From the NCBI GenBank assembly GCA_902773055.1, contig CACYCZ010000031.1, forward strand, positions 1 through 55,432: a stretch of DNA of 55,432 bases, written 5' to 3'. Both the position numbers and the translations under genes were made by a program. Below are positions 33,115 through 42,244 of this stretch, one piece after another. The notes beneath the pieces are model-generated. The model had not been told where the DNA came from. It ran no database searches and saw only the letters and a list, made by a program, of their open reading frames with translations. This DNA comes from an uncultured Bacteroidales bacterium (GTDB lineage: Bacteria > Bacteroidota > Bacteroidia > Bacteroidales > Bacteroidaceae). Position 1 is the first letter of the stretch; the number at the start of each line of letters is the position of its first letter.

Positions 33115-34287
33115 ATGAAAAGTATATGTATTGCCGTTTTGTTTTCTCTGTTTGTGCCTTGTGCCGTAAGCGCATGGGACTTTTGTTGCGAGAATGCAGA
33201 TGGGCTAATGCTGTATTATAACTATGTTGACGAATCATCCTGTGAGGTAACCTGGGGCAACGAGTGTGACTGGGACTATCCGGTCATCAGGATTCCCGGT
33301 GAAGTGACAGTTCCGGTGGGGCAGCGACGTGACGAGGCCGATACACTCCTCGCCGTTATCGGCATAGGGGAAGCGGCATTCAGCACCCAGCATTCGCCGA
33401 CTCCATATATGAGAAGGGTTGTGTTTTCATACGGATTGGGCTATATAGGAAAGCTGGCTTTTGCCGGATGCGACCATCTGAAATCAGTGGAATGGCCTGA
33501 AGACAACGAATGGTTTTACTCCATAGGTGAAAGGGCATTCGTAGGCTGCAGGGAATTGAACAAATTCACGATGCCTCGGAACACAGAGATTCTGGGAGTA
33601 GGTGCGTTTGCCAGTTCGGGTGTGAAGGAACTTAAATTTGAAGCTGGAAATACGTCCTTGACCGAAATACCGTCCAATTGTTTCTACGAAGCAGGTTTGG
33701 AAAGCCTTGATTTGCCTGCCAATATAAAGGTGATAGGAGACGGGGCCTTCAGAAACTGTCGTGGCTTGTCGCGGGTCGTATTGAGAGGGGTAAGGATTAT
33801 AGGGGAATATGCGTTCTACAATCATCAATTGTGGAAGGAGTTTGAATTGCCCGAAACGGTAACCGATATCGGAGATTATGCTTTCTGCTGCATGGTCTCT
33901 GAGAATGGTGCCCCTCCAAGAAATCTAATGCATGTCAATACATTGTATGTCAATGCAAAGACCCCTCCGTACTGTACATCCACGAAAACCCTGGGTGATG
34001 ATACGTACAAATCTTCAACAAAGACTTTTACACCGGTGATTGACAACATAATCTTTGTCGTACCCTTGAAGACGGCAGAAGCGTACCGGACAACTTATCC
34101 ATGGAGCCGCATAGCAGAAATATGCTATCGTCAGCGTGATACATCGGGTGTATCTGCCGTGGAATCACCGACGGAGGGGGAGGAATGTTTCTTCGGCATG
34201 GATGGAATAATGACAAGTCAGGCACGGCCCGGCGTGAACATTGTCAGGTACAAGAACGGAACAGTAAGAAAAATCCTAAAAAAATAA
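33115..34287 (+). CDS. BspA-like leucine-rich-repeat secreted protein 1
   Basis: A 390-residue exported protein (signal peptide MKSICIAVLFSLFVPCAVSA). The middle holds about six LRR_5/BspA-type repeats, each with a pattern like IGERAFVGCRELNKFTMP, then IGEYAFYNHQ and IGDYAFC. After a short linker (about residue 345) the C-terminus reads CFFGMDGIMTSQARPGVNIV and ends in RKILKK, a diverged form of the YDLQGRRV tail found on many Prevotella exported proteins. BspA-type proteins commonly bind host or bacterial surfaces. Start ATG 33115, 20 bases after the frameshifted gene. Confidence 0.82.
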   Translation: MKSICIAVLFSLFVPCAVSAWDFCCENADGLMLYYNYVDESSCEVTWGNECDWDYPVIRIPGEVTVPVGQRRDEADTLLAVIGIGEAAFSTQHSPTPYMRRVVFSYGLGYIGKLAFAGCDHLKSVEWPEDNEWFYSIGERAFVGCRELNKFTMPRNTEILGVGAFASSGVKELKFEAGNTSLTEIPSNCFYEAGLESLDLPANIKVIGDGAFRNCRGLSRVVLRGVRIIGEYAFYNHQLWKEFELPETVTDIGDYAFCCMVSENGAPPRNLMHVNTLYVNAKTPPYCTSTKTLGDDTYKSSTKTFTPVIDNIIFVVPLKTAEAYRTTYPWSRIAEICYRQRDTSGVSAVESPTEGEECFFGMDGIMTSQARPGVNIVRYKNGTVRKILKK

Positions 34288-34300
34288 ATAACATAGCCTT

Positions 34301-35653
34301 ATGAAAAACTTTCACGCTAATATCATCAGGATAGGGCTTCTGTTGCTGGCTGTGACCTATATCATGCCTGGGGCTGCAGAAAATATCGTCTTCAATACAA
34401 CCAAGACACAGGCGACATATCAGGGGCTTGAATATACGCGCACTTCCAAAGGCCAGACGTGGGTCCTCTCGGGCAAGTTGTCGCTCAATATCATATCGCC
34501 TGCCACATTAGACAATGTCAAGTATTCCTATTCGGACAATATGCCTGTGCTGTCTATGAAGGACAGACTGTTTGAGCGGTGTCCCTATCTGAAGACTATT
34601 GCAGTGCCCCGCTATGTGACGGTGATAGGAAGGTACACCTTTAAGGAATGTGCGGCCCTGACCTCTGTAACCCTGCCCGATTCCATATTTACTGTCGGCG
34701 AGATGGCATTCGCATATAGCCCGAATCTGTCCTCCTCCTTTACTTTTCCCTATCTCAAGGAACTGGGGAACTATGCGTTCAAGGCATGCAGCAGCCTGGA
34801 GTCGGTGGAGTTTTCCAATAACCTCACCAAAATAGGTGTCGGTGTGTTTCAGGGATGTTCGAGCCTCACGTCGGTGGTTGTGGGCTCGGGTCTGAAGACA
34901 ATTCCCGAATATACATTCCAAGGATGTGCGGCCCTGAATAATTTTAGTATTCCCAACTCTGTTACGGCAATCCGCGACTATGCTTTTGCAGGGTCCGGGC
35001 TGGAAAGAATAGTCCTCCCACTTAACCTGTCATCGCTGAAGGAGAATGCATTTCAGAATTGTACAAATCTGGCATCAGCCGTATTTCTCAACAAGAAGGT
35101 TACAATCATCATTCGGGACTATGTCTTTGACGGCTGTACGAAATTGACAGAACTTATCCTTCCTCCAACGTTGGCAGGTATAAAAAACTGCTCTTTCCGC
35201 AATTGTTCCAGCCTGCCCCAGTTGGAAATCCCCGACAAGGTGTTAGCCATAGGCGATTCGGCATTTGAGGGATGCAGCAAACTGGCCAAGGTCAGTATCC
35301 CACAGTCAGTGACAGCCATCGGAGAATGTGCCTTCAAGGGATGCAGTGAGTTGGACAGCGTGTACAGCAGTATTGAAGTGCCGTTCAAGTTGGAAAAAGA
35401 CGTGTTTGCCGGGATATCGCCAGCCTGTGTGCTGACGGTTCCTTATGGTAAGCGTCAGGCATATATCAATGCAGGTTGGACCGAAGCTGTGTTCAAGGGT
35501 GGTGTCAGGGAAATGCCGGCTCCGGCCGGAATATCTCCGGTAACTGTCGGCAAGGCATCAGGAGTGTACTATGACCTTCAGGGCAAACGTGTTGCCCGCC
35601 CCCGTCCGGGTGCGATATATATCAAGGACGGCAGGAAAGTAAGAATGCGGTAA
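34301..35653 (+). CDS. BspA-like leucine-rich-repeat secreted protein 2
   Basis: A 450-residue exported protein with a signal peptide (residues 1-26). About ten BspA-type repeats are visible: IGRYTFKECAALTSVTLP, VGEMAFAYSPNLSSSFTF, LGNYAFKACSSLESVEF, IGDSAFEGCSKLAKVSIP and IGECAFKGCSELDSVY. The C-terminus, YYDLQGKRVARPRPGAIYI and KDGRKVRMR, is the typical Prevotella C-terminal tail, thought to direct export or anchoring. It lies 13 bases after LRR protein 1, so the two were probably duplicated and are co-expressed. Confidence 0.88.
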   Translation: MKNFHANIIRIGLLLLAVTYIMPGAAENIVFNTTKTQATYQGLEYTRTSKGQTWVLSGKLSLNIISPATLDNVKYSYSDNMPVLSMKDRLFERCPYLKTIAVPRYVTVIGRYTFKECAALTSVTLPDSIFTVGEMAFAYSPNLSSSFTFPYLKELGNYAFKACSSLESVEFSNNLTKIGVGVFQGCSSLTSVVVGSGLKTIPEYTFQGCAALNNFSIPNSVTAIRDYAFAGSGLERIVLPLNLSSLKENAFQNCTNLASAVFLNKKVTIIIRDYVFDGCTKLTELILPPTLAGIKNCSFRNCSSLPQLEIPDKVLAIGDSAFEGCSKLAKVSIPQSVTAIGECAFKGCSELDSVYSSIEVPFKLEKDVFAGISPACVLTVPYGKRQAYINAGWTEAVFKGGVREMPAPAGISPVTVGKASGVYYDLQGKRVARPRPGAIYIKDGRKVRMR

Positions 35654-35810
35654 TCATTATCCTTAGCATATGCCATTGGCAGGCAGAGGCAGAACAGCGT
35701 AATCTCTGCCAGACGGTTTCTCTGTGCCATTGTCCACGCAGAAGGCGTGCGCAGGGCTGCAAGGCAAAAAGTTTTTGGTAAAAATGCCTTTCTGAATCGG
35801 CTTTATTGCG

Positions 35811-35818
35811 TATTTTTG
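35811..35818 (+). promoter_or_regulatory. -7 box for the LptF/G-ribBA-BI-1-aspC-trxA unit
   Basis: TATTTTTG, 22 bases before the permease ATG. The next convincing terminator is at 41365. Confidence 0.6.
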
Positions 35819-35840
35819 TAACGTAGTTAATTGTGCGCAC

Positions 35841-37736
35841 ATGGTAAGTCCTTTCAAGAAGTTGGACATTTATATCCTCAAAAAGTTTCTGTTGCTTTTT
35901 GTGGGTGCGTTCTGCATATGCCTGTTTATCTTGATGATGCAGTTCCTGTGGCGCTATTTGGAGGAACTCATAGGGAAGGGCCTCTCTCTGGATATGGTGG
36001 GCAAATTTTTTTGGTACATGGCATTGACACTGGTGCCGATGGCATTGCCGTTGAGTGTGTTGCTCACAGCGCTGATATCCTTTGGCAACATGGGAGAAAA
36101 CCTGGAACTGACGGCAATGAAGTCGGCCGGCATCCCGCTGAGGCGCATCATGGCACCGCTGGCCGTGATATGCGGTATGCTGGTGGGCATATCGTTTGTG
36201 TTCCAAAACCGTATATCACCCAATGCCCAGAAACAACTGACGCGCCTGCTTGTTACCATAAAGGAAACCTCACCGGCGATAGAGATTCCAGAAGGTGTGT
36301 TCTACAACGGCATACCCAATGTCAACCTCTATGTTAAGCACAAGAATGCATCCACGGGGATGCTCTATAACGTCATCATTTACAAAATGGACCAAGGGTT
36401 TGAGAATGCCCAGATTGTTGTGGCGGACTCAGGCAAACTGGAAACGACGGCCGACAAGCACTTCCTGCGTTTTACGGTATACAGCGGCGAGCAGTTTGAG
36501 AATCTGCGTACAACGACCGGACAGTTGCAGACCAACATTAATGTGCCCTATGACAGGGAAACATTCAAGCAAAAGAACCTGCTGATAGATTTCAACAGCG
36601 ACATAGACCTGCTGGATGAAAATATGTTCAGCACGATGGCCAAAGCGAAAAATCTGGCAGAGTTGAATCGCGGTGTGGATTCAATAGGGCAGGCTACCGA
36701 CAGCATCGGAAGAACCTATTACATATCATACAAAGACCGTTATTTCAATCAGCCGGACCTGAGCAGGGAAGACTCGCTTAAGGCCGCAAAGGATGCCAGT
36801 CGCACCAAGGTGGATGTGCGCAAACTGTATTCAGAATTCAGTATGAACAAGAAACTGGAATGCATAAGGAAGGCACAGGCGGAAACCAAGCAGTTTGCCA
36901 CAGATATGGAATGGCAGAAGCCGCTGACCACGTCGGGCTATATGGATGTGAGGAAGCACAAGATAGAGTGGCATCAGAAATTTGCCTTATCGCTGGCATG
37001 CCTGTTCTTTTTCTTCATTGGAGCTCCGCTGGGGGCTATAATCCGTAAGGGAGGATTGGGGATGCCAACGGTGATATCTGTGGTGATATTCATTACATAC
37101 TATATTATCAATACCTCAGGCATGAAACTGGCCAAGGAGGACAGTGTGGATATATGGCTGGGTATGTGGATCAGTTCAATGGTGCTTGTTCCCTTTGGCA
37201 TATTCATTACATATAAGTCCAATAAAGATTCAACGGTTTTCAATATAGATAATTACATCATTTCTCTCAGACGCTTCTTCGGAATCCGCCGCGGACGCGT
37301 TTACAATATGAAAGAAGTAATTATAGATGAGCCTGACCATGAAACGGAATTGCAAAATCTCGGAAACCTGGTCTGTCACTGCAAAGAATATGTCGCAAAG
37401 GCCAGACTGCCTCATGCTCCAAGCTATGTCAGGCTATGGTTTGGCACAGCCGAAGATAATGAAGTGGCTGAAATCTCCCATGAGATGGAGGAGATATTGG
37501 AAAGACTGTCCAACAGCCGGAATGTAAAAATCCTGACCTATATGAGCAATTATCCCGAACTGTATACTACGGCCCATTTGTCACCGTTTAAGAAACGTGG
37601 CATGAATATTGCTGTAGGTATATTGTTCCCTCTGGGGCTTCTGCTCGCATGGCGGGTGTGGCGATTCCGTATCATGCTGTATCACGATATGAAAACCATA
37701 GAGAAGGTGACAGAGCAGTTGAAACAATGTATATAA
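35841..37736 (+). CDS. LptF/LptG (YjgP/YjgQ)-family permease
   Basis: A 631-residue inner-membrane protein. Three helices at the N-terminus, including DIYILKKFLLLFVGAFCICL and LTLVPMALPLSVLLTAL, are followed by ENLELTAMKSAGIPLRRIM, the coupling helix signature of LptF/G. A large periplasmic beta-jellyroll region follows (about 120-380), then three more helices from LACLFFFFIGAPLGAIIRKG. These proteins extract LPS and pass it to the periplasmic bridge. About 130 extra residues with a final helix follow the usual end, which is common in Bacteroidota. The partner permease is not in the window. Confidence 0.88.
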   Translation: MVSPFKKLDIYILKKFLLLFVGAFCICLFILMMQFLWRYLEELIGKGLSLDMVGKFFWYMALTLVPMALPLSVLLTALISFGNMGENLELTAMKSAGIPLRRIMAPLAVICGMLVGISFVFQNRISPNAQKQLTRLLVTIKETSPAIEIPEGVFYNGIPNVNLYVKHKNASTGMLYNVIIYKMDQGFENAQIVVADSGKLETTADKHFLRFTVYSGEQFENLRTTTGQLQTNINVPYDRETFKQKNLLIDFNSDIDLLDENMFSTMAKAKNLAELNRGVDSIGQATDSIGRTYYISYKDRYFNQPDLSREDSLKAAKDASRTKVDVRKLYSEFSMNKKLECIRKAQAETKQFATDMEWQKPLTTSGYMDVRKHKIEWHQKFALSLACLFFFFIGAPLGAIIRKGGLGMPTVISVVIFITYYIINTSGMKLAKEDSVDIWLGMWISSMVLVPFGIFITYKSNKDSTVFNIDNYIISLRRFFGIRRGRVYNMKEVIIDEPDHETELQNLGNLVCHCKEYVAKARLPHAPSYVRLWFGTAEDNEVAEISHEMEEILERLSNSRNVKILTYMSNYPELYTTAHLSPFKKRGMNIAVGILFPLGLLLAWRVWRFRIMLYHDMKTIEKVTEQLKQCI

Positions 37737-37772
37737 TACTGTCAATAAAAAAACATAAATAAAACAAATCAG

Positions 37773-38987
37773 ATGGCTGAAGAAAAAATCCAACTAAGCA
37801 AGGTGGAAGATGCCGTAAAGGACTTTAAGGAAGGCAAGTTTGTCATTGTGGTGGATGATGAGGACCGCGAGAATGAAGGCGACCTTATTATTGCTGCTGA
37901 AAAAATAACTCCTGAGGATGTTAATTTCATGCTTGTTCATGCCAGAGGGGTTCTGTGCGCACCGATAACCAAGAGCCGTTGTATGGAACTGGATTTACCC
38001 CATCAGGTAGTGAATAACACATCCATGCTGGGAACACCCTTTACGGTCACCGTAGATAAACTCGAAGGATGTACGACGGGAGTATCTGCACATGACCGTG
38101 CCGAAACAATCAGGGCATTGGCAGATCCCGCATCTACGCCGGAAACCTTTGGCCGACCTGGACATATCAACCCGCTATATGCTCAGGACAATGGAGTGCT
38201 GCGGAGGAGTGGCCATACGGAAGCCTGTATTGATCTCTGTCGGTTGGCAGGATTGTATCCCGCTGGAGCATTGATGGAAATTATGAATGAGGATGGTTCA
38301 ATGGCACGTATGCCTCAGCTGATGGAAATGGCAAAAAAATTTGGTTTGAAAATCATTACGATCAAAGATTTGATATCATTCCGTCTGCAGCATGAAACGT
38401 TGATAGAAATGGGAAACAAAGTGGATCTTCCAACTGATTATGGCCACTTTCAACTGATACCATTCCGTCAGAAAAGTAATGGTTTGGAGCATATCGCATT
38501 GATTAAAGGCGAGTGGGAAGAAAATGAACCTGTGCTTGTCAGAGTGCATTCCAGTTGCATGACGGGCGACATATTTGGCAGCAAGCGCTGTGATTGTGGT
38601 GACCAACTTCACCAGGCTATGCAGATGATTGATAAAGAAGGAAAGGGTGTTGTGCTCTATCTGAATCAGGAAGGGCGTGGCATCGGACTGATGGCTAAAA
38701 TCGCGGCATACAAATTGCAGGAAGAAGGCTATGATACCGTAGATGCAAATATTCATCTTGGCTATGATGCAGATGAACGCGACTATGGAATAGGAGCGCA
38801 GATATTGAATAAGATAGGTGTACGTAAGATGCGCCTGATGACCAATAATCCTGTCAAACGTGTCGGATTGGAAGGCTTCGGCTTGGAAGTGACAGAGGTT
38901 GTCCCGATAGAGATTAAACCGAATCCTTATAATGAGAGGTACTTGAAAACCAAGCGTGAGCGTATGGGACATAAACTTCATTTGTAA
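37773..38987 (+). CDS. ribBA: Bifunctional DHBP synthase / GTP cyclohydrolase II
   Basis: A 404-residue fusion enzyme of riboflavin synthesis. The N-terminal RibB domain (about 1-205) has [26 protein letters not shown] and [16 protein letters not shown]. The C-terminal RibA domain has [20 protein letters not shown], with the three zinc-binding cysteines, and [15 protein letters not shown]. It makes both precursors, 3,4-dihydroxy-2-butanone 4-phosphate from ribulose 5-phosphate and the pyrimidine from GTP. It lies 36 bases after the permease gene; no FMN riboswitch-like leader is visible there. Confidence 0.94.
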   Translation: MAEEKIQLSKVEDAVKDFKEGKFVIVVDDEDRENEGDLIIAAEKITPEDVNFMLVHARGVLCAPITKSRCMELDLPHQVVNNTSMLGTPFTVTVDKLEGCTTGVSAHDRAETIRALADPASTPETFGRPGHINPLYAQDNGVLRRSGHTEACIDLCRLAGLYPAGALMEIMNEDGSMARMPQLMEMAKKFGLKIITIKDLISFRLQHETLIEMGNKVDLPTDYGHFQLIPFRQKSNGLEHIALIKGEWEENEPVLVRVHSSCMTGDIFGSKRCDCGDQLHQAMQMIDKEGKGVVLYLNQEGRGIGLMAKIAAYKLQEEGYDTVDANIHLGYDADERDYGIGAQILNKIGVRKMRLMTNNPVKRVGLEGFGLEVTEVVPIEIKPNPYNERYLKTKRERMGHKLHL

Positions 38988-39070
38988 AATTGAAAAAATA
39001 GAATAACCTAAAGAGCATGATACATGCGGCAGAATGCATGAAAAGAGTGCTCTTCAAACAAACAAAGACT

Positions 39071-39775
39071 ATGTACGAATTGGACACAGAAGAAAAAGTA
39101 ATTTATCAGGCTACTGCATTTGGAGCCTTGATGCGCAAGGTTTATGTATGGATGACACTGGCGTTGGCCGTGTCGGGATTGACAGCAATGTATGTTGCGC
39201 AAAATGCTGTCACGATGTCTCCGAAAATACTTTCACCGACAAGTATATTATTTCTATGTATAGCAGAAATAGGTCTGGTAATATATTTGACAGCGAGAAT
39301 ACATAAGATGTCGTTTCCTACGGCAGGCATATTGTTTGTAATATACAGTATCCTGAATGGTGTGACTCTGTCGTTTGTCTTTATTGCATATACGTTGACC
39401 TCAATAGCGTCTACGTTTTTCATAACGGCTGGAACTTTCGCAGCCATGAGCCTTATCGGCTATAATACAAAGCGTGATTTAAGTGTTATGGGCAGGTATC
39501 TCTTGTATGCTCTTATCGGGATAATCATTGCAAGTATAGTTAATATCTTTGTGGCAAGTAGTCCGTTGCAATGGATTATAAGTTTTGCAGGTGTTATTAT
39601 ATTTGTCGGATTGACGGCTTATGATACTCAGAAAATCAGAAAGATGTTTTTGATGTATGGCGACAGCGTGAATGAAGGTACACAGAAGTTGGCCTTGATG
39701 GGGAGTCTGACACTTTATCTGGACTTTATCAACCTGTTCCTTTACTTGCTGAGATTCTTCGGCGACAGAAAATAA
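39071..39775 (+). CDS. Bax inhibitor-1/YccA-family membrane protein
   Basis: A 234-residue protein with seven transmembrane helices. The N-terminal FGALMRKVYVWMTLALAVSG and the C-terminal FVGLTAYDTQKIRKMF with a conserved Asp are the BI-1/YccA signature. Bacterial members form pH-sensitive calcium leak channels or regulate FtsH. ATG 39071 is chosen because it starts at a typical MYELDTEEKV; an upstream ATG at 39017 would add 18 residues. Confidence 0.87.
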   Translation: MYELDTEEKVIYQATAFGALMRKVYVWMTLALAVSGLTAMYVAQNAVTMSPKILSPTSILFLCIAEIGLVIYLTARIHKMSFPTAGILFVIYSILNGVTLSFVFIAYTLTSIASTFFITAGTFAAMSLIGYNTKRDLSVMGRYLLYALIGIIIASIVNIFVASSPLQWIISFAGVIIFVGLTAYDTQKIRKMFLMYGDSVNEGTQKLALMGSLTLYLDFINLFLYLLRFFGDRK

Positions 39776-39794
39776 TCTACTTAACAACAAATAT

Positions 39795-40991
39795 ATGGAT
39801 AATATTTTATCAAATTCATTGAATCGCCTTGAGCCGTCTGCAACCTTGGCAATGTCTCAGCGAAGCGCCGAATTGAAGGCTCAAGGCATAGATATAGTAA
39901 ACTTGAGTATTGGGGAACCAGACTTCAATACTCCAGAGGCTATAAAGTCTGCGGCTCACAAGGCTATTGATGACAATTTCTCCCATTATTCACCTGTTCC
40001 GGGTTATCTTGCATTACGCCAAGCAATAGTAAATAAACTGAAAAAAGAAAATGGTCTGGAGTATACTCCTGCGGAAATTCTTTGCTCAAATGGTGCGAAG
40101 CAGAGTGTCTGCAATGCTATTATGGCTTTGGTTAATGAAGGAGATGAAGTTATTATACCAGCTCCATATTGGGTAAGCTATCCCCAAATGGTAAAGTTGG
40201 CGGGGGGAGTACCAGTGTATGTCAAGGCGGATATCTCGCAAAACTTTAAGATCACTCCGGCTCAACTGGAAAATGCAATAACGCCCAAGACAAGAATGTT
40301 GATTTTGTGTTCTCCCAGCAACCCTACCGGTGCTGTATATAGCCAGAAGGAACTTGGTGCTTTGGCCAGTGTTCTTAGGGAGCATGAGAATGTAATAGTT
40401 GTATCGGATGAGATATATGAACATGTTAACTATATAGGCACCTCGGCAAGTATCGCCAAGGAACCGGGCATGAAAGAGCGGACGGTAATAGTCAATGGCG
40501 TTTCCAAGGCTTATGCTATGACAGGGTGGCGTATCGGCTTTATTGCAGCTCCTGAATGGATTGTCAAAGGATGCAATAAACTTCAGGGCCAATATACCAG
40601 CGGCCCCTGTTCTGTCAGCCAGATTGCGGCGCAGGCAGCGTATGAGGGCGATCAGCAGTGTGTAGAGGATATGCGTCGTGAATTTGAGCGTCGCAGGAAT
40701 CTGATTGTTAAACTGGCTCGCGAGATTCCGGGATTTGAGGTAAATGAGCCTGAGGGTGCGTTCTATATTTTCCCCAAGGTATCTGCGCTCTACGGCAAGA
40801 AATATGCTGACCGACAGATAAACGACAGTATGGATCTGGCGATTTATCTGTTGGAGGTTGGTCATGTAGCTTGTGTCGGTGGCAAGGCGTTTGGTGATGA
40901 TGAATGTATTCGCATGAGTTATGCAACCAGCGAGGATAATATCCGTGAGGCCTTCAGACGTATTGCGGATGCCGTCAGACGGCTGAAGTGA
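39795..40991 (+). CDS. aspC: Class I PLP aminotransferase, aspartate-aminotransferase type
   Basis: A 398-residue fold-type I aminotransferase. Conserved parts include IVNLSIGEPDFNTP, HYSPVPGYLALRQAI, CSPSNPTGAVYS, VSDEIYEHVNY and NGVSKAYAMTGWRIGF, where the Lys of SKAYAM holds PLP. It most likely converts aspartate and 2-oxoglutarate to oxaloacetate and glutamate. It is closely spaced between the BI-1 gene and thioredoxin. Confidence 0.92.
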   Translation: MDNILSNSLNRLEPSATLAMSQRSAELKAQGIDIVNLSIGEPDFNTPEAIKSAAHKAIDDNFSHYSPVPGYLALRQAIVNKLKKENGLEYTPAEILCSNGAKQSVCNAIMALVNEGDEVIIPAPYWVSYPQMVKLAGGVPVYVKADISQNFKITPAQLENAITPKTRMLILCSPSNPTGAVYSQKELGALASVLREHENVIVVSDEIYEHVNYIGTSASIAKEPGMKERTVIVNGVSKAYAMTGWRIGFIAAPEWIVKGCNKLQGQYTSGPCSVSQIAAQAAYEGDQQCVEDMRREFERRRNLIVKLAREIPGFEVNEPEGAFYIFPKVSALYGKKYADRQINDSMDLAIYLLEVGHVACVGGKAFGDDECIRMSYATSEDNIREAFRRIADAVRRLK

Positions 40992-41029
40992 TAAGAACGA
41001 AAATTATTAATAAAGTTAATTTAAAGAAT

Positions 41030-41344
41030 ATGGAAATTGAATTCACAGATCAGAATTTTGCGGAATATGCTTCCCAAAACAAGCCTATGTTGATAGACTT
41101 TTACGCCGATTGGTGTGGTCCTTGCCGTCATTTGGCTCCGGTAGTAGAAGAATTGGCCAAGAAGTATGAAGGCCAGGTTCTCGTAGGTAAATGTAACGTA
41201 GATGAGAATGATGAATTAGTCGGACGTTTCGGAATACGTAATATTCCTGCGGTTTTCTTCCTGCAAGGTGAGGAGATTAAGGACAAGAGTATTGGTGCAG
41301 TGCCTGCTTCTGTGTTGGAAGAGAAACTTGCTGCGCTCCTTTGA
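41030..41344 (+). CDS. trxA: Thioredoxin
   Basis: A 104-residue thioredoxin with the redox site DWCGPCR (about residues 26-32), the cis-proline in NIPAVFFL, and the usual C-terminal helix. It reduces protein disulfides using thioredoxin reductase. ATG 41030 is chosen since the upstream in-frame extension has no thioredoxin character. It ends the putative five-gene unit before a strong terminator. Confidence 0.95.
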   Translation: MEIEFTDQNFAEYASQNKPMLIDFYADWCGPCRHLAPVVEELAKKYEGQVLVGKCNVDENDELVGRFGIRNIPAVFFLQGEEIKDKSIGAVPASVLEEKLAALL

Positions 41345-41364
41345 AATTTGAATAAACTGCAACA

Positions 41365-41395
41365 AAAAACTCCCCTTTGAAGGGGAGTTTTTTTG
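41365..41395. terminator. Bidirectional terminator after trxA and licD
   Basis: AAACTCCCCTT/AAGGGGAGTTT with a 3-nt loop, a T7 run on one side and an A-rich run on the other. Confidence 0.92.
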
Positions 41396-41399
41396 TTGG

Positions 41400-42191
41400 T
41401 CACTTTACGTATGCAGTGAATTTATGTGTTTCCCTCTGGTCTTCGGGGGGCAGTTGCATATAGTTTCCGTAGGTACGTTCAAGGTATTCCTTGTAGCCTA
41501 CCATTGTCTGATATGTCTTTCCTTCAAATACGATGTCAACGGTGCTCTTTATGCATTCGGCGCTGAAACAACTTTTGATGGATGGTCCTACTTCTGTCAT
41601 GTTGCACACGGTGTCGGTTTCCTTTTTGTGCCATTGCAAGCATCGCAACCATTTGTTGAGAACTGTTGCCGGAATAGGTATCAAACGGCAGATGATGCGT
41701 TTGAATATATTCCATTTTTTTCTGTCGCGTAGAATCTTTACCCGTTTGTCGATATATATGCGAAACAGGTTTTTCTTGAGCCAGAAGATGAATTTGCGTT
41801 TTTTGATATTCTCTGTAACATAATCTACGGGAAAGATATCCACGTAGATTCCAATGGGGAAATTATCGTACCATGCCTCTACTATCTCTGTGGTTGTGTC
41901 AGCTATTTTTGCAAAGGTGTAGATGTAGTGCTTGGTCTTTCTGGGTTCCAGCAGTTCATAGCGTCCGGACGGGTCGTGAAATTCTGCACAGAAGCGTTCA
42001 TAGCTTTTCCGGGGCATATAGAGGTCTATGTCATCATCCCATGGCACATATCCTTTATGGCGTACGGCCCCAATCAGTGTTCCGCTTGAGATGAAGTAGG
42101 TGATGTTGTTTTCGGTGCAAAATTTATGGATATAGTCAAGAATGTTAATTTGATATTGTCTTAATTCCTGAATGTCTGTAATTTGGCGCAT
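41400..42191 (-). CDS. LicD-family phosphotransferase
   Basis: A 263-residue LicD protein. The signature SSGTLIGAVRHKGYVPWDDD carries the metal-binding aspartates of the nucleotidyltransferase fold. FPIGIYVDIFPVDY is also conserved. LicD proteins transfer phosphocholine or a related phospho-group to surface glycans; the substrate here is unknown. It lies 53 bases downstream of dnaE on the same strand, an unusual partner, and no other glycan-synthesis genes are adjacent. Confidence 0.88.
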   Translation of the reverse strand: MRQITDIQELRQYQINILDYIHKFCTENNITYFISSGTLIGAVRHKGYVPWDDDIDLYMPRKSYERFCAEFHDPSGRYELLEPRKTKHYIYTFAKIADTTTEIVEAWYDNFPIGIYVDIFPVDYVTENIKKRKFIFWLKKNLFRIYIDKRVKILRDRKKWNIFKRIICRLIPIPATVLNKWLRCLQWHKKETDTVCNMTEVGPSIKSCFSAECIKSTVDIVFEGKTYQTMVGYKEYLERTYGNYMQLPPEDQRETHKFTAYVK

Positions 42192-42244
42192 GATATGTAT
42201 TGTGCTGTTTTATGGATTAATGTTTGTATGCTTTTTGTGTTGTG

